DNA of 64,000 nucleotides from Siphonodentalium dalli (Eukaryota > Mollusca > Scaphopoda > Gadilida > Siphonodentaliidae). Both the position numbers and the translations under genes were made by a program. The notes under the pieces were generated by a model. The model saw nothing but the letters and a program-made list of their open reading frames with translations, searched no databases and had not been told where the DNA came from. This document shows positions 1 to 12,100 of the stretch, one piece after another. The stretch's first letter is position 1; each line of letters opens with the position of its first letter. The stretch covers positions 135,473,990 to 135,537,989 of the forward strand of contig CP136067.1 in assembly GCA_032622095.1 (NCBI GenBank), read 5' to 3'.

Positions 1-147
1 TTTATCTTCTGCAAATTAGGGGACATAGAAACGGAGCAGAAGGGAAACAGTAAATGTCAGGCAACACTAGTCCAAGGCTTGGTTGGGATTTGACAGGTCT
101 GGTATTGTTGTGAAATTCATTTTAGATTGATTGATTTGCAATACATA

Positions 148-338
148 CAGTAATGCTCTAAATAATCGACTCCTTGACCACAGCAGAATTTGGGCAACTT
201 TTCAGGATTTAGTCGGAAATATGGCTCAGTGAGAGCTTTCCTATGACTGGCAACAAGCCATATTTCCGACTAAATCCTGAAAAGTTACCCATAATTCTGC
301 TGTGGTTAAGGAGTCGATTATTTAGAGCTTTTATACTG
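148..338. mobile_element. TA-flanked fold-back MITE (family HP-TA), copy 1
   Basis: The two arms are near-perfect inverse complements, running CAGTAATGCTCTAAATAATC... to ...GAGCTTTTATACTG, with TA on each side (146-147 and 339-340). A short central loop contains 'cagtgagagctttcctatgactgg'-like sequence. CAGT termini with TA target duplications are typical of non-autonomous Tc1/mariner/pogo elements. No coding potential. The same family occurs at 5399-5573, 24476-24642, 47403-47616 and in copy B. Confidence 0.85.
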
Positions 339-478
339 TATATTGCATTTATTCCAATATCAAACTTATTAGCTACAATCGGAAGCTCTGTGTAACTCAA
401 TGGACATGTGTAAATGGTTCAACACATCCAACATAATGCAATTATCTAAACTGAAATAATACTTAATACAACTGCTTC

Positions 479-897
479 TATGGGAGGCCAAATTCACATT
501 TAATAACCAATTACGCTTAAGCGTAATGCATTATGCTTAACTTAAGCGTAATTTCATTACCCTGAAGCGTAATACCATTACGCATAAGCATAATGCAATT
601 ACGCTTGAGCATAATAGTCTCACTCACAACTCCATTACGATAAGCTTAATAGGTTTTCATAGCCTTACTACCTTACATATAATGGCATCATCTAAGGTAG
701 ATATATATTAAATGTTACTAGCATCAGTAATTGGCTGCATCCATTTCAGATCCAGGGGAGTTTTGAGATATGGAATTTGAATTACGCTTAAGCGTAATGA
801 CATTACGCTTAAGTGTATGGCATTACGCTTAAGCGTAATGGCATTGGAAATACACTTAAGCGTAATTGGTTATTAAATGTGAATTTGGGCTCCCATA
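479..897. mobile_element. Fold-back element with iterated ATTACGCTTAAGCGTAAT boxes
   Basis: The ends are inverted repeats starting TATGGGAGGCCAAATTCACA and ending TGAATTTGGGCTCCCATA, flanked by a 6-bp direct repeat TGCTTC (473-478, 898-903). Inside both arms the 18-bp palindrome ATTACGCTTAAGCGTAAT, or decayed versions of it, is repeated at roughly 20-22 bp spacing, giving about ten boxes. The copy at 58606-59004 lacks exactly one 20-bp box unit. Arms made of tandem boxes resemble Foldback/Galileo-type elements in organisation. The superfamily is not established. Confidence 0.8.
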
Positions 898-903
898 TGC
901 TTC

Positions 904-1985
904 AAATGGTGCATAAAGAATCAAGACAATATCTGTGATCTATTATTTTTTATTTATTCTCCTTGAAGCATTTCTTTAAACCTGCAATGGAAAATAAACA
1001 CAGTTGTAGGGTTGTGGGTTTTAAAGTGAGACCTAACAAAATGAAAGTGTCAATGACACAGTAGCTCAACTTAGGGAGTCGTTAATAATTTTATGCTGGC
1101 AGAGCAGTCAATAGAATAAAGATAAAGAAGGTATGTAAAAAGTTTCAGTAAATGGATTGTATTGTGTAAATGATACTAATTTCATTGCCAACATTTATCC
1201 ACTAAATGCGGGCTGCAGATTGTGCCGATGGATTCACAATTTGAAATCCAAAATGGCTGCTGGCTCCCATCTGGAGGTCACCCGAAGATCCATATGAAAT
1301 TTGGTGATGAGGGATGCGGCCTGTAGGGTGAGCCAAGGAAATTGTTGGTGGATGCCAAGCCATGGCAATAGTTCAAAATTTACAAAGTCAAGTTGAGCTA
1401 AAAAGACCATTGCTTCTGCGGACTGATAAAACTAGAGGCGTGACTGTCCAAATGGGAATAAGGATACCCCCCGTGCTTTTAAAACACTAAGATGTTTCAC
1501 ATGTCAGTAAACATTAAGTTAAAATAATAAAATAACAGATTGGTATTGAAGGTGCACAACCCTAACCCTAATCCTAAACCTATTGACCGAAAAATGTAGG
1601 AATAAAATCTTGGACAAAATTATGCATGTTGAGAAAATGTTCTTAGTCGAAAAAGGGGAATAACTCCACAAAAAAAAGTCGGACAGACATCATAATCACA
1701 GGTTCCCATGCTACTAAATATCTGTGCAAAGTTTCAAAAAAATTTCTATGTCAAAAAAGGGATATAATCAACCAAAAAAAGTCCGACAGACGTCATAATT
1801 GCAGGTGCACATGTTTCCATGGTGATTGATGCCTGTGCCAAGTTTCACGGAAAATGATTAAAAAACGACTGAGAAAAACTCCGGACAAATATCCGTCCAC
1901 GGACGGATAAGCCGATTGCAGTATAGCCCCCCCACAACATTGTTGCAGGCGTATAAATAATAGGGTAGCTAGTTAAAACTATATT
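904..1985. other. No gene seen; degenerate repeat sequence
   Basis: No open frame of note. From about 1600 to 1920 there are decayed copies of the 'ggcataactcc...gtcggacagac' interspersed repeat, ending in a GGAC-rich tail (cggacggataagcc) near 1900. The remainder is unassigned AT-rich DNA. Confidence 0.5.
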
Positions 1986-1986
1986 A

Positions 1987-2125
1987 CATATTATTAACCA
2001 TTATATTGTGTTCTCTTACACATGTATATAAGAGGCTCACTATGGAGACTCTCATATATGAGAATGCATTGGCACAGGATTTTCGCAAAATTTCAGGAAG
2101 CTCCAGTCGTAGAAGTGTTAACTAA
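1987..2125. mobile_element. Decayed TTAA-type MITE relic
   Basis: It contains degraded halves of the ~69-bp palindrome (ttctcttacacatgtatataag and tatatgagaatgcattggc), followed by ...TTTCAGGAAGCTCCAGTC...GTTAA. That is the inverse complement of the end at 5598 (TTAACCCTTTCATGACTGGA...). It is interpreted as an old piggyBac-like MITE of that family. Confidence 0.5.
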
Positions 2126-2189
2126 GCTAGTTACATGACCCTATTTTAAAGAGTTTATTTATGATGCACCAGTGTAGCTCCTCAGAAGA

Positions 2190-3170
2190 CTTCAACAATA
2201 ACAACAAGAGCTACGCTGGGCGTGCAATATACGCCCTCTCTTGGGTCGGCGGAAACTGATCAAAAAGGGGCATAACTCTGGTAAAAATTGGCGGACGGAA
2301 CTCAAATTTAAACTTGACCTGTGTTTTGGTGGGACAAAGTAATATACCAAATTATCATTGAATCCGATAAGCTCTAGTAAAGTTATCATGCGGACAACAA
2401 ATTTCAGGGATTTTCAACGTCAAATTACGTCAAATAAGGGGCATAACTCCGGTGAAAATTGGCGGACAGAACCCAAATTCGAACTTGAGCTGTCTTTTCT
2501 CCTAATAAACCCACATACCAAATTTGATTGAAATCGGTTCACTCTAACTAAAGTTATCATCCGGACAACAAATTTCAGGGATTTTCTAAGTCAAATTACG
2601 TCAAAAAAGGGGCCATAACTCTCGCAAAAAATATCGGATTAAAACGAAATTCGGACTTGAGCTGTATTTCGATATATGTAATCCACAAAAAAACGGGTTT
2701 TGCGTATAAACATTCCAAAATTCGAGTTATCATCCGGAAACCAAAAAACATAAGAAAAACTGAATTTTCGGAGTCGAAAAAGGGGCATAACTCTGCCAAA
2801 AATGTCGGACAGAACCCATGTTCGAACTTGACCTGTGTTTTGGTGGGCGAAAGTAATATACCAAATTTGGATTCATTCCGATAAACTATACTAAAGTTAT
2901 CATCCGGACAACAAATTTCAAGGATTTTCTAAGTCAAAAAACGTTAAATAAGGGGCATAACTCCGGTGAAAATTGGCGGGCGGAACCCAAATTCGAACTT
3001 GAACTTACTTTTCGGCTAATAAACCCACATACCAAATTTTACTAATTTTGGTTCACTCTAACTAAAGTTATCATCCGGACAACAGGTTAACGGATGGACG
3101 GACGCCCGCCCGCCCGGACGGACAGACCAATACTATAATACGGCCTTTTTTTCAAAAGGGCGTATAAAAA
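2190..3170. repeat. Degenerate tandem array, ~170-bp unit ('ggggcataactccgg')
   Basis: About five head-to-tail units, each running 'aaggggcataactccggtgaaaattggcgg...ccaaattcgaacttga...acccacataccaaattt...aaagttatcatccggacaac'. The array ends in a GGAC/CCCG-rich microsatellite at 3090-3125. The open frames in this stretch are by-products of the repeat, not conserved proteins. Copy B holds the same array at 60315-61290. Confidence 0.75.
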
Positions 3171-3179
3171 CAAGGGGTA

Positions 3180-4350
3180 AGCATCTAAGATGCTTTTGTC
3201 GAGTTTTTTTGGCAGTCGAACCAAACTTCTGCCAATAAGGTGCACAACTCCGGGAAAAAGTCGGACGGTGGTATATTATTGCAATAGACCTATATACCAA
3301 ATATCAATTGAATCCGTTAATATTTCATTGAGTTATCACACTAACTGTGATAAAATTGTTATTAAAATAGACAAACTAAGACCCATAACTCCGGAATATT
3401 TTTTCCGACAAACCTGGTTTTCCAACTGGTCCGAGATATTGTTGCAAGAGACTCATATACCAAATATTGTTTAAATCGGTTAATATTTCATTGAGTTATC
3501 GCGCTAACGGTGATAACATTGCTGACAAGGGGTACGCATCTAAGATGCTATGTCAAGTTTATTGGCAGTCGAAAAAAACTTCTGCCAATAACTTTGGCCC
3601 AAAAATTCGGACAAACCTGGTTTTCAAACTCGTCCGAGATATTGTTGCAAGAGACTCATATATCAAATATGGTTTGAATCAGTTAATATTTGATTCAGTT
3701 ATCGCGCAAACGGTGAAAAAAATGCTAAAAATAGACAAACTAAGGCCCATAACTCCGGGGAAAAAATTCGGACAAACCTGGTTTTCGAACTCGTCCGAGA
3801 TATTGTTGCAAGAGACTCATATATCAAATATGGTTCGAATCAGTTAATATTTGATTCAGTTATCGCGCTAACGGTGAAAATGAGTTTTTTGGCAGTCGAA
3901 CCAAACTTCTGCCAATAAGGTGCACAACTCCGTTAATATTTCATAGAGTTATCGCACTAACGGTGATAAAATTGTTATTAAAATAGACAAACTAAGACCC
4001 ATAACTCCGGGAAAATTTTTCGGACAAACCAGGTTTTCGAACTCGTCCGAGATATTGTTGCAAGAGTCTCATATACCAAATATTGTTGAAATTGGTTAAT
4101 ATTTGCGGGAGTTATCACGCTTACGGTGAAAAACAAAACAAAAAAGTAAACAAAGATGGATAACTCTTGTCAAAAAGTTCGGACGTGACCCATTTTCTAC
4201 AGGCAGTAAACAGTCATTGGGAGCAACTCATACCAAATTTTTTTGGAATCCGTTCACAAATGTCAAAGTTACAAGGCATTCTTTAGGTCCGCCCGCCACC
4301 CCTCGTCAAACCAAAAATCGAGTTTTTGAAAAACTCGACTAAAAAAAAGA
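3180..4350. repeat. Degenerate tandem array, ~150-bp unit ('gacaaacctggttttcgaac')
   Basis: Units run 'aaactaaggcccataactccggg..aaaattcggacaaacctggttttcgaactcgtccgagatattgttgcaagagactcatata...gttatcgcgctaacggtga', repeated about five times. The left end starts near 'cgagttttttggcagtcgaac' and the right end is the short palindrome CGAGTTTTTGAAAAACTCG (4319-4337). An inverted copy lies at 38215-39125. Confidence 0.75.
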
Positions 4351-4421
4351 GTTGGTAGGTCTTGTTAGTGGAAACAAAGCTCTCTTTTTATTTTAGGCCC
4401 AAATTTTAACATAGTCATGGC

Positions 4422-5353
4422 TAGGGTTGAAACGATTAATCGACTAGTCGTAGACGACGTTGAAATGTCAGAACGTCGACTCTGAATTTTGCCGTCGACT
4501 AGTCGGAATATAGTGTATTAGTTTCATGTATAACGTTTTCAATATCGATTCCGGCATAAACGGTGTTAACTGCGCGTAAGTTATGGTCAGTATAACGTTT
4601 GGTGGCACCTGGAATTGGCAGTGTTACTAGTATAGACACACACGGACCGGTAACCCGACTATTAATTGGACGAATGAAATTGACAACACAATGTCTCACT
4701 CGTCGTTTGAGGTCAAAGACATGATGGCAATGATTGACGCGGCTTTGTAGTTTGTCCGAGACCGCTTTGATACAGACACTGTGTATATTTCCATTGATCT
4801 CGCACCGTCGGATTATGATACGACGCTGGGTGAAGGACACTTAAGGTGACGTCATTTGTGCTACCGTATATAAATGATACTGACATTAAGAACTGGATAT
4901 CGTATTCTACAACGTAGCCTATACAGTTACTATAGGGCATATTTAGTCGGAACATTAACATTTTATAGTGACACCGCTCGGCACCGGTTTATTGGTGATC
5001 ACGTGACTAAACGAAATAATCTCGAACGCTGATATTAAATTTAAAACCTGTATAAATGATCGTGTATCTAATCATTATCCACCACATGTCTAATTATATA
5101 ATTGCATTCAGTGTGTTGGATAAATATCAAGATGTTTACAGTATTATTTCCCAAATATATTGGTGTGTATGCAGGGAAATGCGCAATGCAATAGACCGTC
5201 ATTGCATCAGTCATCAGTGTGCGCCATGTACGATGAATTTACCGTACAATGGTATGTTTGAAAGTTTTGATATCGGGTACCGACTAGTCGACGCAACGCG
5301 AATTTTGGGCCTCGACTAGTCGACTCTGAAATTCACTAATCGTTTCAACACTA
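4422..5353. mobile_element. hAT-type non-autonomous element (family hAT-TAG), copy 1
   Basis: Perfect 8-bp target duplication GTCATGGC at 4414-4421 and 5354-5361. Ends are TAGGGTTGAAACGATTAATC and the inverse of TAGTGTTGAAACGATTAGTG, followed by CGACTAGTCGA motifs. The 8-bp duplication and the TAGNGTTG end fit hAT. Internal open frames are short and have no transposase motif. Copies of the family lie at 14105-14569 and 18980-21133, and the duplicate at 62548-63486 keeps the same target duplication. Confidence 0.9.
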
Positions 5354-5398
5354 GTCATGGCTAACTTTCCAAAACTAAATCATCCAGAAATATAGCTA

Positions 5399-5573
5399 CA
5401 GTAATGCCCTAAGTAATCGACTCCTTAAACACAGCAGAATTATGAGTAACTTTTCAGGATTTAGTCGGAACTATGGCTCGTTGAATGGCAACAAGCCATA
5501 TTTCCGACTAAATCCTGAAAAGTTAACCATAATTCTGCTGTGTTTAAGGAGTCGATTACATAGGGCATTACTG
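5399..5573. mobile_element. TA-flanked fold-back MITE (HP-TA), copy 2
   Basis: Starts CAGTAATGCCCTAAGTAATC, ends GGGCATTACTG, with TA at 5397-5398 and 5574-5575. It is a nearly perfect hairpin of 175 bp. The duplicate at 63532-63706 has the same length. Confidence 0.85.
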
Positions 5574-5597
5574 TACATCTTCAAACTGATTGATTCC

Positions 5598-5760
5598 TTA
5601 ACCCTTTCATGACTGGAGCTTCCTGAAACTTTGTGAAAACCCTGTGCCAATGCATTCTCTTATATATGCGAGTCTCACATATACAAGAGAATGCACTGGC
5701 TTACAAGGTCAAGGTAAATATTGTTACGTCAATGCATTCTCTTATATATACGAGACTGCC
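5598..5760. mobile_element. TTAA-type MITE end carrying truncated palindromes
   Basis: Begins TTAACCCTTTCATGACTGGA at a TTAA, a terminus resembling the other TTAA families here. It carries a shortened version of the palindrome at 5646-5700 and a half copy at 5723-5754. No matching right TTAA end is clear, so it is probably partial. Confidence 0.55.
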
Positions 5761-6020
5761 AAAGGGAGATAGTTACAATACCATGTCATTACACATGAAA
5801 GATGTTTGTTTACATTTTGTGATGACGCGTGCTGGCGAACTTCAGTTCAAACCAGGCAGCAACATATGTGGAATTAGAGAGATGAAGAAAAAAAATATAT
5901 TTCAAAAATCTAATAACTCTGTTGAAAGGTGGGTTCCTCGACTAATTTTTTCACACACGAAGGCTGACGAAGCCAAGAAATGGTAATTTAGGGTGTAAAA
6001 TCAGAAGGGTAACTTTAATA

Positions 6021-6127
6021 TCATAGTACACTCACATCAGGAATATCAAGTTCGCCGTTGCTTATTTGGTCGATCACGTCATGTGGCGGCTGGCGGTCAA
6101 TAGTACAACCAACAGATTGGGCTGTGC
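6021..6127 (-). CDS. RPL12: RPL12 last visible exon (GTAQSVGC...)
   Basis: 107 bp. The acceptor reads gtttttgttacag|GCACAG. It encodes [20 protein letters not shown] and a tail [12 protein letters not shown] ending at TGA. The tail is uncertain. The codons GAT GTG AGT also form a good donor (GAT|gtgagt), so the true protein may end a few residues later in another short exon to the left. The acidic '...EIPDE'-type end common in this family would fit that alternative. Confidence 0.88.
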
Positions 6128-9100
6128 CTGTAACAAAAACACCAGTCACACAACATGCATATAAGAGGTACTAATTGTAATTATAACTGGTCTGTATGTT
6201 ATTTATTTGCACGAGGCTCAGGGTTGCCAAAGTACTGACGGTACCACAACTTTCGGTACCGGTTCCGCACTGATGTTCAGTACCGCAAACTAGAGGTGCC
6301 ACGATTATTGATTTTGATAATCGATAATCGGTCGTCAATAATCGACTATAATCGATTAATCGTACCTTATATTAATAAATAACATCAGCGGAAGTTATAT
6401 AATAGCGTAATATGGCCTATTGGCTGGGTGCTAGTTAACTGCACTGTCACTGGTTGTTTTAGGCATCTGCTGATGTAATTTTTACGTTAATAAAGTGCGT
6501 CATAATTACTATTAATACTAATGAGCATAATGTATTGAATACCAGCACAGTTCTCAGCGATGTTATGGTTATAATATTTGTGAGTTCATAGTGCCACCTT
6601 TCAAGTATAAATATACAATGATGTCGCCATGACCCGACGAGAAACCATGTCACATCATCAAATGAACTGCCGACTGTTTGCTACATATATTAAATTTAGT
6701 CAGTACTCATGCTATTGGAATCTCTTTGATACACATTCAAAGGATGTTAACCCCTCGGTTGTAGATTAAACGGTAGAACAAATACCATATTCAGTAATAC
6801 ATGTCATTTTCTGACGTCCGAAATAAATAACTTAGATTAATCGACGATGTAAATTGTAATCGATTATCGGCTTTATCAACGGTTCATCGATTATACGATT
6901 AATCGTGGCACCCCTGAGGCGGTTTTCAGCAAGTCGCAAATGGAGGATTTTTTAAAAGACAGAATACAGAGTGGAACGAATGTAGACATGTATATATCTA
7001 ACATTGTTGGCTTGTATGGATACACGGTACACCATATTATTTGTGTGGTAATTAGAGAACTCACTAATCGTCCATTTTACTCGCATGTTGTAATTTCATA
7101 AATGATGTCACCCAATGAAACCAAAGTCGTTTCCAGTAAGCCTAGTTGTAGTTGGCTAGTTCGAAAATTTGGAATAGATTTTGAGAGAAAATACTGCCGC
7201 ATACACAATGCATGCATTCTGTCAATTTCGTGACAAGTTGTCATAGTGCGGCATACTGTGCCTTTGATGTTTGAATGTGCATTGTGCTGACGATATGTTG
7301 AGCTTCTTAATTAACCCTTTATATTCGTTAAGATGTACATTAATAGAAATCAACAATCAATACCGATAACCATTGGTAATCGACATCAGAACCGGTACCG
7401 ATTTAATTCCTGATTACCGCCGGTTCCGGTACCGGTACCAGTTGGCAACCCCGACGAGGCTTTAAATTAGTCTGCACCTTTATTTAATTTTTTGTATTGT
7501 ACTACTGGTTAGTAATTTTGGAAGACAGTTAGGTCTTGACAGGCCAATTTTGACAGAGTTGTTAACAAAATCCTGTAAGTGTCAATATACTTAACAAATT
7601 GTTGACCGGGAGTCGCATGTGTCTCGAGACTTCCGAAACACCGGTCACCGGTGGGAACATGGATTTAAAATATGATAACCACATGCTGCTTAATGATGTA
7701 TAAATATATCTATATTATTTTATCCAGCAAATATAAATACTACGGTAAATAATTTTAGAGCTCATCTGTGGAAACAAACATGATTATTTTAGCATTAACA
7801 TGTCGGTTTTAGAACATCCACCTTCAGATCTACAGAACATGGCTTTTCAAGCTACATGTAGGTATTACTAGCACTTGTTACTACAACTGAAATTATTTCT
7901 GCTGTTGTCGCATTGATGTAAACATGAAACTTGATGGAATCTTGTTGCAAACTTGTTATATACATGGTGCATACCAAATAATTTTACATGGTACTTATCA
8001 ATATAGGCTACACAAGTACACTTGTGTTTACTTCTAAAATACACGGCAGTCAGCGGACACTTCTTTCGTAAGTAGGTCAAGTTAATTGTGCATGTACATT
8101 TCATTTGAAGACTTCTGCAATTTTCAATGCCTATCAAGTGATTAATCGTATAATCAATGAACCGTTGATAAAGTCGATAATCGATTACCATTTCCATCGT
8201 CGATTAATCTGCATTATTTATTTTGATATCGGAAAATGACGGGTATTATTGAAAACCGTGTTTGTTTTACACAGTTTAATCTACAACCGATGGGTTTATA
8301 ACAACCTTTGATCGCATATCAAAGAGAATCCGACAACATGAGTACAGTCCTGTAAAAGCCAGCTTTGGTCACTAGGACGTAACAACTACAGATACAGATA
8401 CTAACTTATGTTGCAAACAGTCGGCAGATCATTTGATGATGCGACATGGTTACTCTTCGGGTCGTTGTATATTCTACAAATTGGCGGCACTGCAGCTTTG
8501 AACTTATGGCGACGTCGTTGTATATTTATACTTGAAAGGCGGCAATACATCTTTGAAATGTGCCGACTGTCACCGTGTTCAATGAATGCACTTGCCCTTG
8601 AATCTGATTAAACCAATGGGAGTTGATTGACATTCGAGAGAGCTCTGGAAACCAGGGAACCTATGGCATTTTAATCAGCGATGTTCTCTGCGACGTCATT
8701 TGCGAGTATACTTTGTTTGCATAAGTATACTTAGATGTTACTAGTACAGGCTATTGCGTATCATGCTGAATGAAACTCGATATTATAAAATACTTAACTT
8801 GTGGAGTTGTGGGTGGGGGCACACCTTTGTGATTGTTATCCATACTCTCTAAGTTTGATGAAACTTATAGTTTCCATTATTTAGGAACCGTCGGCCATCC
8901 GTTGTGCATTCCTACTTCTATATTGTTTATATGTTTGGCTATTATTAACACTGAAATTAATAGTACGTTCGTTCTAATAAGCTCACAAATATTATAACCA
9001 TAACATCACGGAGAATTGTGCTGGTATTGAATACATTGTGTTCACTGGTCATCAACAGTGGTTAATTATTAACGTAAAAATTACATCAGCCGATGCCTCA

Positions 9101-12100
9101 AACAACCAGCGACAGTGCAGTTAACCAGCACCCAGCCAATAGGCCATATTACGGAATACTTCCACTGATGTTATTAGGTATGATTAATCGATTATTGACG
9201 ACCGATTATCGAAATCAATAATCATGGCACCTTTAGTATGCATGATGACAGGGTCGTTTAACTACATGGAAGTGGCAACCTGGGGTGTCTTTTGGGGTCA
9301 ATACTTCAGTTATTAATTTGATAAAAGCATGCTTGTCTTTGCAGAATTTCTTGACTGGCTAAATGTGACGAACTTATGATATATGGACGCTCTACTAGTA
9401 TATACGATCCTTGATTCGCTGCACTTAGCTTACCCAAGGAAGATATGTGGTCTGCTCGTATGAAAACCAACTAAGATATTGAGATAGCAAAATGCTATTT
9501 TTAGTACGAGACCTGTTTATTGTCGCAATTGTGATATTTGATAACATTTATTTGTGGTTTTATGTGAGCTGGTCACTAAAGTGTAAACCATGTCATACAA
9601 ATGGTGACAGGGTCAGCGCCCGCGCTGGACCAAAATTTACTTTTGCAAATAATTTGCCAACCTGATAGATTAATTTTATGCAACATTGAGTCTTATTTTG
9701 TGGTTTATTATACAACATTAAACCAATCACCGAACATTAAAATTGTAGAAGGCTTGCTTCATCAGAAGGGCACATTACAAGAGGATTAGCTATGTCAACG
9801 CCACCACCACACTAAATACCTTATTTTTGCCATTGGCAAATTTGGCAAGTGGCAGCGCGAACCCTGGACAGGGTGGTCTTGGATGAAAAACAGCATTTCG
9901 CTATCATAATATCTTAGCTGTTTTTCGTACGAGCAGACTTGGACTAAGCTGAACAATGACAATTAGATTGTTCCAATGAGACAGGTCGCCATCTCTGGAT
10001 TGAAGACAGACTATTGGGATTTGCGGCTTGCTTTTATAATACCGCAATCGTGACCAGGCAGTTGTATTTACGGTCCACAGCAATACTAGTAGTCTGCTTT
10101 ATACATACGGGCGAAGATAAATATGGAAGTATATTGCATACAGCAATGATTGTTACCAATGAAACTTTTACCTATACCTTTCTGGGAAAAATGGCACTTA
10201 GTCGATTGCTATTAGATTGCAAAAATTCTAGTCGACAACGACTAATCGTTTCAATACATGACATTGAAGAGATAAGGAATGCAACGAGTTAAAATACTTA
10301 AGCAAAAGCAAAGGTCAACATAAATAGCCATACAAATTTTGGGTTTTTATTTTTTAATATCGAGTTTTAGGGTCACGCAGATTGGCGGTTATTTTTAGGG
10401 TCGGTTGATGTGCTGAAACATACAATCTATTTTTATTGGCATAAGCAATAATAATTTTATATGACAGCAGAGATTTGGTGTACCAATCCTTGCTAAGTAT
10501 GAAGTTGACACAGTATGACAATACATACCTAAGACTTCTTTGACGGTACCAGCTAATGTCTTGGCCATACTTCTATCTCTGAGCTGTCGGGCAATGCTGA
10601 GAATCTCTTCAAATGGGATGCTCCCACTGTGTTTAACTGAAAATAGTTTAGAATAACTCAACAAATCAATCAGTCAACTCACTTGATATCTAGGGGGCAG
10701 GGTTCATACTCTTGAAACACTTTTTGAAGAGACTGGGTTGAGATTTTAAGGACGATTTTACTATCTTAACGATAACGTTTTGCGGAGGAGAGAAATCCTG
10801 ATAATTATTTATAGTATTGGCTGAATGATATCGCGGCTTCGAGTTTTTGCTCGAGATTTCCAATACATTTACCCATGCAAACCATTTTATGCAAGTACTT
10901 TTTCAAGGATAGTGGTGGATTATTAAGTACTTCCATTTAAGCACTAAGGAGTGGGTCAAAATTTAAACACCTTTCATTTTGCATACAACCCTGGGCCTTG
11001 CAAATTGGCAATAAACCATGTCAACATTTTATAACGAGAGGCCGATCGTGGCAGATATTTAACCCATACCTTGGCGATAGTGATAAGCTATTTTCAGCTA
11101 GGAATCTAAAAATACAATGTTAATCTTCAAAGATAAGAACAATTTTTTTTTTAAATAGGCCCATAACTCTTATAAAAATCGGATCAAACCCATCTTCAAA
11201 TTTTATCTGTATTTTGGGCTGAGAAACTCACATGCCAAATTTGATTTCAGATATCTTTTTTTTTAGTTATTGCAGCATGCGTGAAATCTAAGTTGAAGGG
11301 CCATAACTCCATAAAAAAAAACTTGGATCAAACCCATATTTTAACTCTATCTGTATTTTGTTAGATTTACAAAATTTGGTTCCGATCAAATAATAAAAGA
11401 GTTATAGCACCATGCACTATGGTATGGGTAAAAATAAAAATAAATTAATCAATAGGAGCAAAGAGTGTGTCAAAATAAACCAATATAAAATGAGACATAT
11501 CAGATGAAAGTATCAGGAATGTTGAGAAGTGTTAATTTTTAACTACAGAAATCCATGCAAGTGAATGAGGAGAAACCTGGAGATATAATAGAAGAATGAT
11601 TAATTGAAAAATATAATGAGAACATCCCTACAAATGAACAATAGACTTTTCCAATATAAAACTTTAGAACTGAATGGGAGAGTCCACTGAATCATGAATG
11701 GGTTACAGCTTCACTGCTATGTGGTATATATGTGGCTAAAAATAACTCGAATTCAATAAGACATCATTTTCGCTGGTCTCTCTATTGCAGTTAAGCTTGT
11801 ATTACTGGTAATTAATAGTAAGCTACTTGGGTTATTATCAAACCTCAAATCTGTTCAATCCTTAGTTGAATAAAAGGTCGGCCGACCACAGTGTCCCCCG
11901 ACAACGTGGCAAGTCGATGTCGCTTTGTTAAAGAAATTAAAAAAATGTTGAAATGTTCCAAGTCGAAAGGGTTAATAATTCCATAAAAAAAAAAAAAATT
12001 CCGTCATCTATATACATGTTGCACATCTCCAATATGTGGGTAAAAATACTCTGAAGTTACAAATATCTACGAGCAAAACTGTAGGAGGAGTTGATTACAC

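Larger units (their letters stand above)
1..5867. repeat. Long direct repeat, copy A (continues past window start)
   Basis: This segment recurs in the same orientation at 58125-64000. Position 1 pairs with 58125 and position 5867 with 64000, so the offset drifts from 58124 to 58133. By eye the indels in copy B relative to A are +3 near 394, -20 near 815, +8 near 1700, -1 near 3205, +1 near 2805, +4 near 3110, +7 near 3595, -1 near 3710, +1 near 3885 and +7 near 4535, which sum to the observed +9. Substitutions are sparse. All transposons inside it (148-338, 479-897, 4422-5353, 5399-5573) are present in both copies with the same flanks, so duplication came after those insertions. Neither true boundary is visible. 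It may be a tandem segmental duplication or an unresolved second haplotype. Confidence 0.95.

Noticed and set aside
4499-5319. Frames inside the hAT-TAG elements as transposase remnants
   Set aside because: No BED, hATC or catalytic motifs. The same frames are broken in the other copies of the element.
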